Assembly (NCBI GenBank): GCA_026169815.1
Contig: JAPFDT010000043.1
Span: 79,118 to 143,117, forward strand
From: Pseudogracilibacillus sp.
GTDB lineage: Bacteria > Bacillota > Bacilli > Bacillales > Amphibacillaceae
Length of the DNA: 64,000 nucleotides
Direction: 5' to 3'
The notes beneath the pieces were generated by a model. That model did not search any database. It had not been told where the DNA came from and saw nothing but the letters and a program-made list of their open reading frames with translations. The translations under genes were made by a program, and so were the position numbers. Positions 29,268 through 37,157 of this stretch are shown here, in pieces. Numbering within the stretch: the stretch's first letter is position 1; every line of letters starts with the position of its first letter.

Positions 29268-29440
29268 TAAATAAGATATAATTCAATATGTTGTGTTATA
29301 GTACAGAAGATGATGACTGTATATAGATAATTATGGACGTTGCAAAAAAACAAAATTAGTTTGTATTTTTCAAATAAAATTAATTCTACCTTTTTCTCTG
29401 TTCACAATAATAAAATAAAGTATGAAAGAAGAGGTTGATT

Positions 29441-31708
29441 ATGAATATAAGTACGATTCAGATTAAAAACTTTAAAAAATTGCAAGATGTAACTATTCCA
29501 ATCCAAAAAGATCAGAGTATATTTGTAGGCGCAAACAACAGTGGGAAAACAACAGCCTTCGAAGCAATATCTAAATTTTTAAAACCAGAACATAAAGAGG
29601 GAAAAAGGTTTGATGTATATGATTTTACTATCTATAACTGGAGTAGAATAGATGAACTATTTAATGAACTACAAGAACTTCAATCACAGATTTCAAAAGA
29701 GAAAGATGTTAAACTTTTATTGCAAGAATTTAATGAAAAGCAAAAAGAATTAGAGGAATTATTTCCCTCACTTAAAGTAGTTATAGATATTGAAGAAAAT
29801 GAACTGCATAGGGTAATTGATTTAATTCCTAAACTTGATAATAACATTAAGCAAGTAGCAGTATATCAACGGTATGAACCAAAAGATTACATAGAAATTT
29901 TTGAGGATTATAAAAAGGCTTGTGATGAAGCAAAAAGAATGAAAGAAATATTGGATGAATCTTATCAAGACAGAGAAAGAATTGATAATATTAAAGCAGA
30001 GGTGCCACCCAAAAATATTAAAGATTTTTTAGAAAAGGATAATAAGTTAAATCGTTATTTTACTATAAGGTACTATTTAGCTAATCCTTCAGTAGAAGAT
30101 GATGAATTTCCTCATGAAGCTATAAACGAATTTGATATAAATCCCTTGAAAAGTTTAATAGAGGTAGATGAAATAAATGCTCAACGAGGTTTAACAGATA
30201 ACGAAAGTGACAGTGAATTTAAAGTTACAAAGAGAATTTCTAGCCAATTTGCAAGATACCATAAAAGATTTAACGAAGAAAATCAAGATTTGGATGAACA
30301 TGATGGAGCAATAATGTATGCAAAAAAATATGCCGAACACACCATAGGAGAAAGATTAAGAGACTCATTAACAAGTTTGATTACTCCACTAGAGACATTA
30401 GGATATCCAGCATTTGGCAGTCCTAACATAGATGTAGAGCCGGTAATTGATATTATTAAAACGATTGAGAATGAAGGGAATATTTTATTTAATCCAGATA
30501 ATAACAAGAGTAAAGATTTACTTTTACCGGAGAGTAGCAACGGACTAGGCTTTCAAAATTTAATTTATATTTATTTAAAGTTACAATATTTTTGTCGTAG
30601 TAGGTTGTTGATGGATAACGAAGAGGAAATAAAACCACTACACATTATTTTGATTGAAGAACCTGAAGCACATTTACATGCACAAGCTCAGAAGGTTTTT
30701 ATTGATAAAGCGATGGATATTATTACAAAAGATCAACCTGCTTCATTAAATTCTCAATTACTATTAAGTACACATTCTTCTTATATTGCAAATGAATCAA
30801 AGTTTAACAATTTATTATATTTTAAAAGAGAGTTGAATAAAGATAATCATCTTGCTAAAGTTGTCCATCTGAGTGACGTACCTATGGATCCAAGAGTTAA
30901 TTATATGAGAAAATATAAAGATGATGAAGTTGGTGAAAAGGAATTAAGAAATTATAAAGCTAATGAAAGGTTTGTGAAAAAGTACTTAGAAGTTGCTGAG
31001 CATGATTTATTTTTTGCAGATGCTATTATTTTAATAGAAGGCAGTGCGGAAAGAATTTTACTTCCACAGATGATGAAAAATGAATCTTCATATTTGAGTA
31101 GTAAATTTATCACTTTTTTTGAAGTAGGTGGTGCATACAGTCATTTGTTTTTCCCATGGTTAGAAGCATTGGAGAGACCAACTTTAATTATTACCGATAT
31201 AGATACTGTTCAAGGAAGCGGAAATAAAACAAAAACGCATACAACTATTGGCGATAATAAAATTTCTAAGAACCCAACCATTTGGAAATGGTTTAATGAT
31301 AATGAAATAACTATAGATAATCTAGTAAGGTATAAAAATAAAGATAAAGAGAAGGACAATATGAGAATTACATATCAATATAAAGATTATGGGGAAGACG
31401 CATACTCACGAACATTTGAAGATGATTTCGCCTTAACGAATAAAGAATTATTTAAAGAAATGAGTAAAGTAAAGGGCTTGGCACAGAAATTTAAAGACAT
31501 ATTTATCAAATACGATAATATAAATGAAGATGTAACAGAGAAATTATTTGAGTATGTCGATAACACTAAAACAACCTTTGCACTTGATATTTTGTTTAAT
31601 GAATTAGCGCTAGATCAACCGTTTAAAACTCCCACTTACATTAAAGAAGGATTTACTTGGCTAGAACAACAGTTGAAAAAAGAAAATGATAAAAGTGGTG
31701 ATCAATAA
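29441..31708 (+). CDS. gajA: OLD-family ATPase/TOPRIM nuclease, Gabija GajA-like
   Basis: 755 aa. The N-terminal ABC-type ATPase has Walker A GANNSGKT near residues 31-38, a long coiled-coil insert (about 60-170), a signature-like SSNGLGFQN, Walker B ILIEEPEAHLHAQ, and STHS as H-loop. The TOPRIM domain follows: ILIEGSAERILLPQMM, then ITDIDT with paired Asp. In Gabija, GajA nicks DNA and is restrained by nucleotides (family knowledge). It is longer than the roughly 580-aa GajA described, mainly through the insert. ATG 29441 has GAAGAGG at ideal spacing. TAATG overlaps gajB. A class 2 OLD protein outside Gabija is the alternative. Confidence 0.85.
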   Translation: MNISTIQIKNFKKLQDVTIPIQKDQSIFVGANNSGKTTAFEAISKFLKPEHKEGKRFDVYDFTIYNWSRIDELFNELQELQSQISKEKDVKLLLQEFNEKQKELEELFPSLKVVIDIEENELHRVIDLIPKLDNNIKQVAVYQRYEPKDYIEIFEDYKKACDEAKRMKEILDESYQDRERIDNIKAEVPPKNIKDFLEKDNKLNRYFTIRYYLANPSVEDDEFPHEAINEFDINPLKSLIEVDEINAQRGLTDNESDSEFKVTKRISSQFARYHKRFNEENQDLDEHDGAIMYAKKYAEHTIGERLRDSLTSLITPLETLGYPAFGSPNIDVEPVIDIIKTIENEGNILFNPDNNKSKDLLLPESSNGLGFQNLIYIYLKLQYFCRSRLLMDNEEEIKPLHIILIEEPEAHLHAQAQKVFIDKAMDIITKDQPASLNSQLLLSTHSSYIANESKFNNLLYFKRELNKDNHLAKVVHLSDVPMDPRVNYMRKYKDDEVGEKELRNYKANERFVKKYLEVAEHDLFFADAIILIEGSAERILLPQMMKNESSYLSSKFITFFEVGGAYSHLFFPWLEALERPTLIITDIDTVQGSGNKTKTHTTIGDNKISKNPTIWKWFNDNEITIDNLVRYKNKDKEKDNMRITYQYKDYGEDAYSRTFEDDFALTNKELFKEMSKVKGLAQKFKDIFIKYDNINEDVTEKLFEYVDNTKTTFALDILFNELALDQPFKTPTYIKEGFTWLEQQLKKENDKSGDQ

Positions 31709-33477
31709 TGAAACGAGAAGTTGATAAACTAACTGACGACGAATTAAATCGATACGTGTCATTAGATAATCCTCAAAGTTTTTTTCTAATGGCAGGGGCA
31801 GGGTCTGGAAAAACTAGGTCTTTAGTAAGCATGCTTGAATACCTCAAAAAAAACTGGCGTTCTAACCTTAAATATACAGGGAGAAAGATTGCCGTTATTA
31901 CATTTACAAAAGCGGCTAGTGAAGAAATACTCGCAAGAATTAAAAATGATTCCGCATTTCATATATCAACAATTCATAGCTTTGCTTGGGAAATGATAAA
32001 ACATTTCCAATGTGATATTAAGGATTATTTAATTAATTATTATAAAGATAAATTAGATAGTCTACAGGAAAAGCCCCCTACGGGTAGGCGGGAAAAAGAT
32101 ATTGGAAAATATCAACTCAAATTAGAGCAAGCACAAAGTGCCATAAAGTTTTATTATTCGCCTGATGCTAATATTACAAGAAAAGGTTATATTACTCATA
32201 CAGATGTTATAAATATAATGAATGAATTTTTACAAGTTAAACCTACATTTGCGAAAATTATGACTCTAAAATATCCAATACTCTTAATAGACGAATGTCA
32301 GGATACGAATAAAAAATTATTAACTACTTTAATAGAGATAGAAGAAGCGCATAAAAATTTCTGTTTAGGTCTAATTGGTGACATGATGCAAAGAGTATAT
32401 ACAGGCGGAGTGGAGGAATTAGAAAAGCGCGTAAATCACTGGGCTAATTTCCCTAAAAAAGTGATGAATTGGCGATCTCAAAAAAGAATTGTAGAATTTT
32501 TAAATGAATTAAGAAAATCGACAGATAATTTAGAACAATATCAAAATAAAGATAAAGATGATGGAGTTTTAAAGATTTATATTATTGAAGAAAGAAAAAT
32601 AGAAGAATGCATTCATATGGAACAGAGAATTAAACAACATTTTCTTAAATTTATTGAGAGTGATGCAAACGTCAATACATTAATTTTGGAACACAAGATG
32701 GCGGCTAGAAGACATGGCTTCTCTAATGTTTTTTCAGCATTAGATAGTGCATCTACTAAAATCACATTACAAGATGCTACAGGAAAGGAAATGAAGTTTA
32801 TACGAGAATTTGTACTCCCTTTCATTAATGCATTGCGATCAGAAAAGGAATTTGAGTTATTAAATCTGTTTAGAAAAGAAAAAATAGTAGGGACTAGAAA
32901 AAGTCAAGAAAGTATTCAAGTTTTAAAAAAAATAAAAAAAGAAATTGATAAAATTCGCCCAAAAATAAATAAACAAACTACTCTGTTGCAAGCGATTGAA
33001 TATATTAAACAATTAGAAATAATAGAAATCCCTACTGCATTTATCGATAAAGCGGATGCAAAATATATAAATTGGGAAGTTGCAATGAACGAATCTTTAA
33101 ATGAATTTGAAAAATATTTTAATTATAAAGATGAACATTCTCCTTATATTACACAACAAGGATCTAAAGGTTTAGAATATAATCACGTTATGGTTATTAT
33201 GAATGATAGTGAAGCAGGAGGGCATATGTTTAATTTCAGTAAATTAACTGGAACAAAACCTCCTTCTCAAACGGATTTAACTAATATTAAAACGGGAAGA
33301 GATAATGCTTTAGAACGAACAAAGAGATTACTGTATGTTGCAGCTAGTAGGGCTAAAGAAAGTTTAGCTTTGATAATATATTCATCAAATGTTGAGTCAA
33401 CAAAAAAATATTTTTTGCAAGCTAATTTAGTAAATGATTGCGAGATAGTGACAGAAAAGGACTTATATAAAGAATAA
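31708..33477 (+). CDS. gajB: UvrD/PcrA-like SF1 helicase, Gabija GajB-like
   Basis: 589 aa with a complete SF1A helicase motif set: AGAGSGKTRSL (I, near 30-40), ITFTKAASEEI (Ia), TIHSFA, LLIDECQDT (II), LIGDMMQRVY (III), NWRSQKRIVEF (IV), QGSKGLEYNHVMVI (V) and RLLYVAASRAKE (VI). The coding start overlaps the gajA stop by one base, so the pair is translationally coupled. In Gabija, GajB hydrolyses nucleotides after sensing DNA ends and thereby activates GajA (family knowledge). It lacks the 2B size of housekeeping PcrA, fitting a defence helicase. Confidence 0.87.
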   Translation: MKREVDKLTDDELNRYVSLDNPQSFFLMAGAGSGKTRSLVSMLEYLKKNWRSNLKYTGRKIAVITFTKAASEEILARIKNDSAFHISTIHSFAWEMIKHFQCDIKDYLINYYKDKLDSLQEKPPTGRREKDIGKYQLKLEQAQSAIKFYYSPDANITRKGYITHTDVINIMNEFLQVKPTFAKIMTLKYPILLIDECQDTNKKLLTTLIEIEEAHKNFCLGLIGDMMQRVYTGGVEELEKRVNHWANFPKKVMNWRSQKRIVEFLNELRKSTDNLEQYQNKDKDDGVLKIYIIEERKIEECIHMEQRIKQHFLKFIESDANVNTLILEHKMAARRHGFSNVFSALDSASTKITLQDATGKEMKFIREFVLPFINALRSEKEFELLNLFRKEKIVGTRKSQESIQVLKKIKKEIDKIRPKINKQTTLLQAIEYIKQLEIIEIPTAFIDKADAKYINWEVAMNESLNEFEKYFNYKDEHSPYITQQGSKGLEYNHVMVIMNDSEAGGHMFNFSKLTGTKPPSQTDLTNIKTGRDNALERTKRLLYVAASRAKESLALIIYSSNVESTKKYFLQANLVNDCEIVTEKDLYKE

Positions 33478-34056
33478 TTCAGAAATTGAAATTTTCTTTG
33501 CATTTATTATTAACCCTAGTATTGTGAGGTATATGTAGTAAAGTATTATTTATAGATGAAAAAATTGTAAAGTAGCGTGGTTTCGGAAGAGCAACAGATT
33601 ATTTTGAGAGGAAATGAAATTTATAGAAGATTATAAAGAAGTTTGTGATATATACAAATTCGAAGTGATAACAATTTTTTAAAAAGCAAGAATATATTTT
33701 AATTCAGAAACGATAAAATATTTAGCGACAATAAATAATTAGAAATTGATTGGGTAATATTTTCTGTATGTGTCTTTTATATGCTCTGAGTTAATTCATA
33801 TATTATTATTTAAACATTGCTAGGGATTGTGGAGGCCGTAAGACCTCTTCCCTAGCAATGAGATTATCTGTTAATATTTTTTGCAACTATAGAAATAGCT
33901 TTATTATTATCACTATAATAATGATTAAGGAAACATTGATTGTTATCATAAAATATGAAAATCGGACTTTTAACATAAACTGTAATATACATATGAAATT
34001 ACCACCTTTACGATAATTTCAATGTTAGTATTTACTATTGTAGTATAAATAATGAA
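33478..34056. other. Non-coding stretch behind gajB
   Basis: About 580 bp, very AT-rich. Apart from a strong hairpin at 33816-33859 (separate entry), I see only short open frames. One is MKFIEDYKEVCDIYKF, starting near 33614 behind GAGAGGA. It ends after 23 codons and is probably a gene remnant. Confidence 0.5.
33816..33859 (+). ncRNA. Strong isolated stem-loop
   Basis: ATTGCTAGGGA at 33816-33826 pairs perfectly with TCCCTAGCAAT at 33849-33859. An inner GAGG (33832-33835) pairs with CCTC (33844-33847) around the loop CCGTAAGA. There is no T-run, so it is not a standard terminator. It could be a structured RNA, a recombination end or a remnant of a mobile element. Confidence 0.4.
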
Positions 34057-34303
34057 ATGAAAGAAGTATTGAATCTTATTTATAAAAAATGAAATAATCC
34101 TTTTTGTGAATGATGATAATTCCATAAATGACATTGAAGCTTTATTTAGCTCAATTGATGACATTCATAAATATCTAAAAGTAATAGAAAAAGGTAAAGG
34201 AAGATTACCTAAATTGAAAGATCCAAAAATGAAATCAAAAGATAGATATAGAATTTCAACTTTTGGGAGGAATTTTTATATGTTTTTCTCTGAAGAAGAA
34301 TGA
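34057..34303 (+). pseudogene. Small gene with a one-base frameshift in an A-run
   Basis: ATG at 34057 opens MKEVLNLIYK, which stops at TGA 34090-34092. Skipping one base in the six-A run (34084-34089) joins it to a 71-residue frame continuing NEIILFVNDDNSINDIEALF and ending SEEE at 34303. The joined product of about 82 aa looks like one protein. It is not recognised. It may be decayed, or frameshifted by a programmed slip or a sequencing error. Decayed toxin-antitoxin genes lie next to it. Confidence 0.35.
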
Positions 34304-34309
34304 TATTAA

Positions 34310-34358
34310 ACCCCATTGCTAGTAGTTGATATATTTACCAACTCCAAGTAATGGGGTT
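34310..34358. terminator. Imperfect bidirectional hairpin
   Basis: AACCCCATT near 34310-34318 pairs with AATGGGGTT near 34350-34358. An inner AGTTG pairs with CAACT around an AT-rich loop. It lies between the frameshifted small gene and the converging toxin pseudogene and includes the toxin stop codon. Confidence 0.45.
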
Positions 34359-34645
34359 ATCTTATGTACCTTTTCAATTCTTGATAGAAGGTTTCTCTTG
34401 TTCCGGCCATAATAACAACAATTATTTCCTCATGTTGATTCTCTTCTAATCGATTATCTAATTCATAGTTCGTACCTTTATATGTAATATCACAACAATA
34501 AATTCCGGCTAAATCTCCTTATTTTAGTTCACCGATATAGGGATTCAGCCGAATGTCATGGATTTTATCTAAAAACTTTTCATTTAATTTTTTAACATAC
34601 TTTTTAGCAGGATTTAAATACGTGACGGGTAACAACTGCAATCAC
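34357..34645 (-). pseudogene. RelE/ParE-type toxin pseudogene
   Basis: On the minus strand, split reading frames give IAVVTRHV, then LNPAKKYVKKLNEKFLDKI and IHDIRLNPYIGELK, then an in-frame TAA, then GDLAGIYCCDITYKGTNYEL and IIVVIMAGTRETFYQELKRY. This matches the RelE/ParE toxin pattern (KLNEKFLDKI, NPYIGELK-GDLAGIY, AGTRETFYQELKR). At least one frameshift and one AAA-to-TAA-like nonsense change break it, so no active toxin is expected. It follows the antitoxin gene directly, as in intact operons. Confidence 0.75.
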
Positions 34646-34990
34646 TACTTTAAATCCCCAAAAAGTTCTTCGGTTTCTTCATCACCATTATCAGTAATGT
34701 GTTCAGCAGCCAGACTGGATTCTTCTATCATTTTCAACTGCTGGTCTGATTTGGGATTTTACCTTTTGGAATTCTTGCCCACTAAATCCTTGAGCCACCA
34801 ATTCCTTGAGAATTTCTTCAGAAAAGTCATCAGATTGTGGAACAGGACGCAAAATAATTTCATTATCTCTTAACTCACAAGTAATTTCGTGTCCCATGTC
34901 TAACATGTCATAAAACTGCTTAGGTATAGTAATCTGCCTTTTATTAGAGACATTAATTCGTAGTGTAGCTCTTAACTTTTTATTATTCAT
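34645..34990 (-). pseudogene. AbrB/MazE-type antitoxin with C-terminal frameshift
   Basis: The N-terminal RINVSNKRQITIPKQFYDMLDMG is the swapped-hairpin AbrB/SpoVT DNA-binding domain. The open frame (34703-34990, 95 aa) ends prematurely in DRRIQSGC. Restoring one base after AVEN would give MIEESSLAAEHITDNGDEETEELFGDLK, a normal acidic antitoxin tail, with a stop directly before the toxin. The DNA-binding half could still be made and might act on its old operator. No good ribosome-binding site is visible. Confidence 0.7.
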
Positions 34991-35226
34991 AGAAGAAACT
35001 ATCTATTTCTAGATTGTTAATAAGCTTCCTTGATATAGCGTGCTTTACTTTTACGAAGGTATCGATTTTATATATTATTATCCAATCACTACTGTCCATT
35101 GGTAGAATATCTTATAATCCTAAGTTTATAGATAATTAGAAAATAATAAGTTGATTGTTTAAAAGTGAGAGAATATAATAATTTCATAAATTTTCAATGC
35201 TTGATAAAGTTTATTTCCCATATATT

Positions 35227-35255
35227 TTGACTCAAAGGTTATAAGACTATACTAT
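35227..35255 (+). promoter_or_regulatory. Promoter of the gntR gene
   Basis: TTGACT at 35227-35232, a 17-bp spacer, then TACTAT at 35250-35255. An operator-like sequence begins seven bases further on. Confidence 0.55.
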
Positions 35256-35262
35256 ATAGTGT

Positions 35263-35278
35263 AGATGTATATACAACT
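35263..35278 (+). promoter_or_regulatory. Candidate GntR operator O1
   Basis: AGATGTATATACAACT. The first 12 bases are identical to the sequence at 36331-36342 before the transport operon. The core is a TGTATATACA palindrome, like the binding sites of several HutC/GntR regulators. It lies just after the -10, where a repressor would block transcription. Confidence 0.6.
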
Positions 35279-35301
35279 TAACGTAAGGTAGTGATGTATT
35301 T

Positions 35302-36030
35302 ATGATAAATCGAGAGAGTGGGACACCAGTTTATTTGCAAATCGCTTATAATATTAGGAAGAAAATAGTTGATAACTATTATAAAAAAGATGATAAAATT
35401 CCAACAGAAGATGATTTGGCAACATTATATGGAGTATCACGTATGACAGCAAGAAATGCAGTAACACATTTAGTAGATGAGGGATACGTGTACCGGATAC
35501 ATGGTAAAGGAGCATTTGTTTTAAACAGTAAGTTAAACAGAAATTTAAACAAATTAAATAATTTTTATCAAGATATTGAAAAATTAGGCTTATCTCCATC
35601 TGCTAAGGTGATCGACTTTATAGAGCGCCTACCAAACCAAAAAGAACAAAATGTTTTATCTATACAACGAACAGAAAAAGTGTATGATGTAAAACGTATT
35701 CGTTATGTAGATAAAGCTCCCTTAGGTTTACAAAATTTTATCGTACCTAAAAAATTAGTGCCTAATTTACCAAATATTGATATAGAAACCGAATCATTTT
35801 ATGAATACTTAGAAGAAGTTGGTTATCCTTTATACAAAGCAGATCAAAAGATGGAATCTATTTATGCTCCAGATATTGCTGAAAAAATAGGTGTTTCATT
35901 AGAGAATAATCCATTCTTCTTTTTTGAACGAATATCATATACAAAAGATAATACTCCTGTAGAATTATTATATTCTTATTTTCACGGAGAAAATTATTCA
36001 TTCAATATTACTTTATATTCTGATAGTTGA
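35302..36030 (+). CDS. GntR-family transcriptional regulator, HutC subfamily
   Basis: 242 aa. The N-terminal winged helix (residues about 5-72) has PVYLQIAYNIRKKI, KIPTEDDLATLYGVSRMTARNAV and GKGAFV; a UTRA effector domain follows (about 90-235). HutC-type regulators bind sugar phosphates, amino acids or related metabolites and usually repress neighbouring catabolic genes. It sits directly upstream of the ABC/oxidase/kinase operon, which shares its operator-like site. A large hairpin terminator separates the two, so the regulator is transcribed on its own and probably represses itself. Confidence 0.9.
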   Translation: MINRESGTPVYLQIAYNIRKKIVDNYYKKDDKIPTEDDLATLYGVSRMTARNAVTHLVDEGYVYRIHGKGAFVLNSKLNRNLNKLNNFYQDIEKLGLSPSAKVIDFIERLPNQKEQNVLSIQRTEKVYDVKRIRYVDKAPLGLQNFIVPKKLVPNLPNIDIETESFYEYLEEVGYPLYKADQKMESIYAPDIAEKIGVSLENNPFFFFERISYTKDNTPVELLYSYFHGENYSFNITLYSDS

Positions 36031-36197
36031 TTTTAGGAAAATAAATTACTTTCTCAAACTGTAAATTTAAAAAAGTTTGGGTAATAGAGAAAGCTTATTA
36101 AGATAATTCAAATAAAAATAAGTTTTATGTGAAAGTATGAAAGGATATTTGTATTCTTAGTTAATAATATAAAGTAATAATAAAACATTAATTTCAT

Positions 36198-36266
36198 AAC
36201 ACTATTAATTAATTAAACAGTCTTTATAAAATTTATGTTTAATTAACTAATAGTGTTATTTGTTTT
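36198..36266 (+). terminator. Terminator of gntR
   Basis: A 22-base arm at 36198-36219 pairs with 36236-36257 with one mismatch, followed by a T-rich tract (ATTTGTTTTT). It separates gntR from the downstream promoter. Confidence 0.75.
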
Positions 36267-36292
36267 TAATAAGTATTTAATTATAAATCAAC

Positions 36293-36321
36293 TTGACAAA
36301 AATTACGAAAAAGATTATTCT
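36293..36321 (+). promoter_or_regulatory. Promoter of the catabolic operon
   Basis: TTGACA at 36293-36298 is a perfect -35. After 17 bp comes TATTCT at 36316-36321. An operator-like palindrome follows nine bases later and a cre-like sequence 38 bases later. Confidence 0.7.
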
Positions 36322-36330
36322 ATATCACAT

Positions 36331-36346
36331 AGATGTATATACGTCT
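36331..36346 (+). promoter_or_regulatory. Candidate GntR operator O2
   Basis: AGATGTATATACGTCT is a 16-bp inverted repeat with 14 of 16 positions symmetric. It shares AGATGTATATAC with the site before gntR and lies at the same place relative to its promoter, overlapping the expected transcription start. Confidence 0.65.
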
Positions 36347-36359
36347 ATTCAACGATTAA

Positions 36360-36374
36360 TTACAAGCGCTTTCA
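36360..36374 (+). promoter_or_regulatory. CcpA cre-like site in the operon leader
   Basis: TTACAAGCGCTTTCA matches the cre consensus WTGNAANCGNWNNCW at all but one position and has the AAGCGCTT core. It lies between operator O2 and the livG ribosome-binding site, a usual position for catabolite roadblock repression. Confidence 0.6.
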
Positions 36375-36392
36375 TAGAGGGGAGTGAACATA

Positions 36393-37157
36393 ATGTTAAA
36401 AGTAGAAAATATAACAAAGAAATTTGGAGGATTAACTGCTGTTAATAATGTTTCCTTTAAACTTAATAAAGGAGAAATACTTGGTTTGATTGGTCCAAAT
36501 GGTTCTGGAAAAACAACAATATTTAATTTAATTACAAGTTTTTTAAAACCAACAAGTGGAAAAGTGAAATTTAATGATGAAGATATTTCACATATGTCAT
36601 CTCATAAAGTTTCAAACAGAGGTATTTCTAGAACATTTCAGATTACAAGTATATTAATGGATTTAACGATTGAAGAAAATATTAGAGCAGGATTATTTAA
36701 GACAATTAAAACAAACTTTATACAAGATATTTTTCAAAATAAAACATATAAAAAACAAGAAGAAAAAGCAGATGTACGTGTTAAAGAAGTTTTAAAAACT
36801 ATAGGCTTATATGATAAAAAGAACTTGTTAGCAAGAAATATACCTCCTGTAGATCAGCGTAAGTTAATGATAGGGATAGCGATAGCTAAAGAACCACAAA
36901 TTCTCATGCTAGATGAACCAGCAGCTGGTACTTCAAAAGAAGAACAAAAAGAATTAGTTGATATTATCAGAAAGTTAAGTCAGTTAGGTATAACGATTTT
37001 AGTTATTGAACACCATATGGACGTTATTATGAATGTTTGTGATAGAATTATTGCTTTAAATTTTGGAAAGAAAATAGCGGAAGGTTTACCAGAAGAGATT
37101 CAGAAAGATAAAGACGTAATCGAAGCGTATTTGGGAGGTGAAAGCAATGTCTCTTAA
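36393..37157 (+). CDS. livG: Branched-chain-type ABC transporter ATPase (LivG-like)
   Basis: 254 aa ABC ATPase of the HAAT (Liv/urea) family. Walker A is GPNGSGKTT near residues 38-46, Walker B is ILMLDEPAAG, and VIEHHMD follows with the H-loop. The region before Walker B reads NIPPVDQRKL, in place of the canonical LSGGQ(R)R. The LivG-specific insert (SRTFQITSILMDLTIEENI) is present. ATG 36393 has GGGGAG at ideal spacing; an earlier GTG is inside that site. It opens the operon, behind promoter, operator and cre. It works with LivF/H/M and the lipoprotein encoded next. Confidence 0.88.
   Translation: MLKVENITKKFGGLTAVNNVSFKLNKGEILGLIGPNGSGKTTIFNLITSFLKPTSGKVKFNDEDISHMSSHKVSNRGISRTFQITSILMDLTIEENIRAGLFKTIKTNFIQDIFQNKTYKKQEEKADVRVKEVLKTIGLYDKKNLLARNIPPVDQRKLMIGIAIAKEPQILMLDEPAAGTSKEEQKELVDIIRKLSQLGITILVIEHHMDVIMNVCDRIIALNFGKKIAEGLPEEIQKDKDVIEAYLGGESNVS

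Larger units (their letters stand above)
34991..35301. other. Intergenic region holding the gntR promoter
   Basis: 311 bp between the decayed antitoxin and gntR. A promoter and an operator-like repeat lie in the last 80 bp (separate entries). The rest is AT-rich and shows nothing else. Confidence 0.6.

Noticed and set aside
33614-33685. 23-codon frame starting MKFIEDYKEV
   Set aside because: Too short, no continuation in other frames, no recognisable family.
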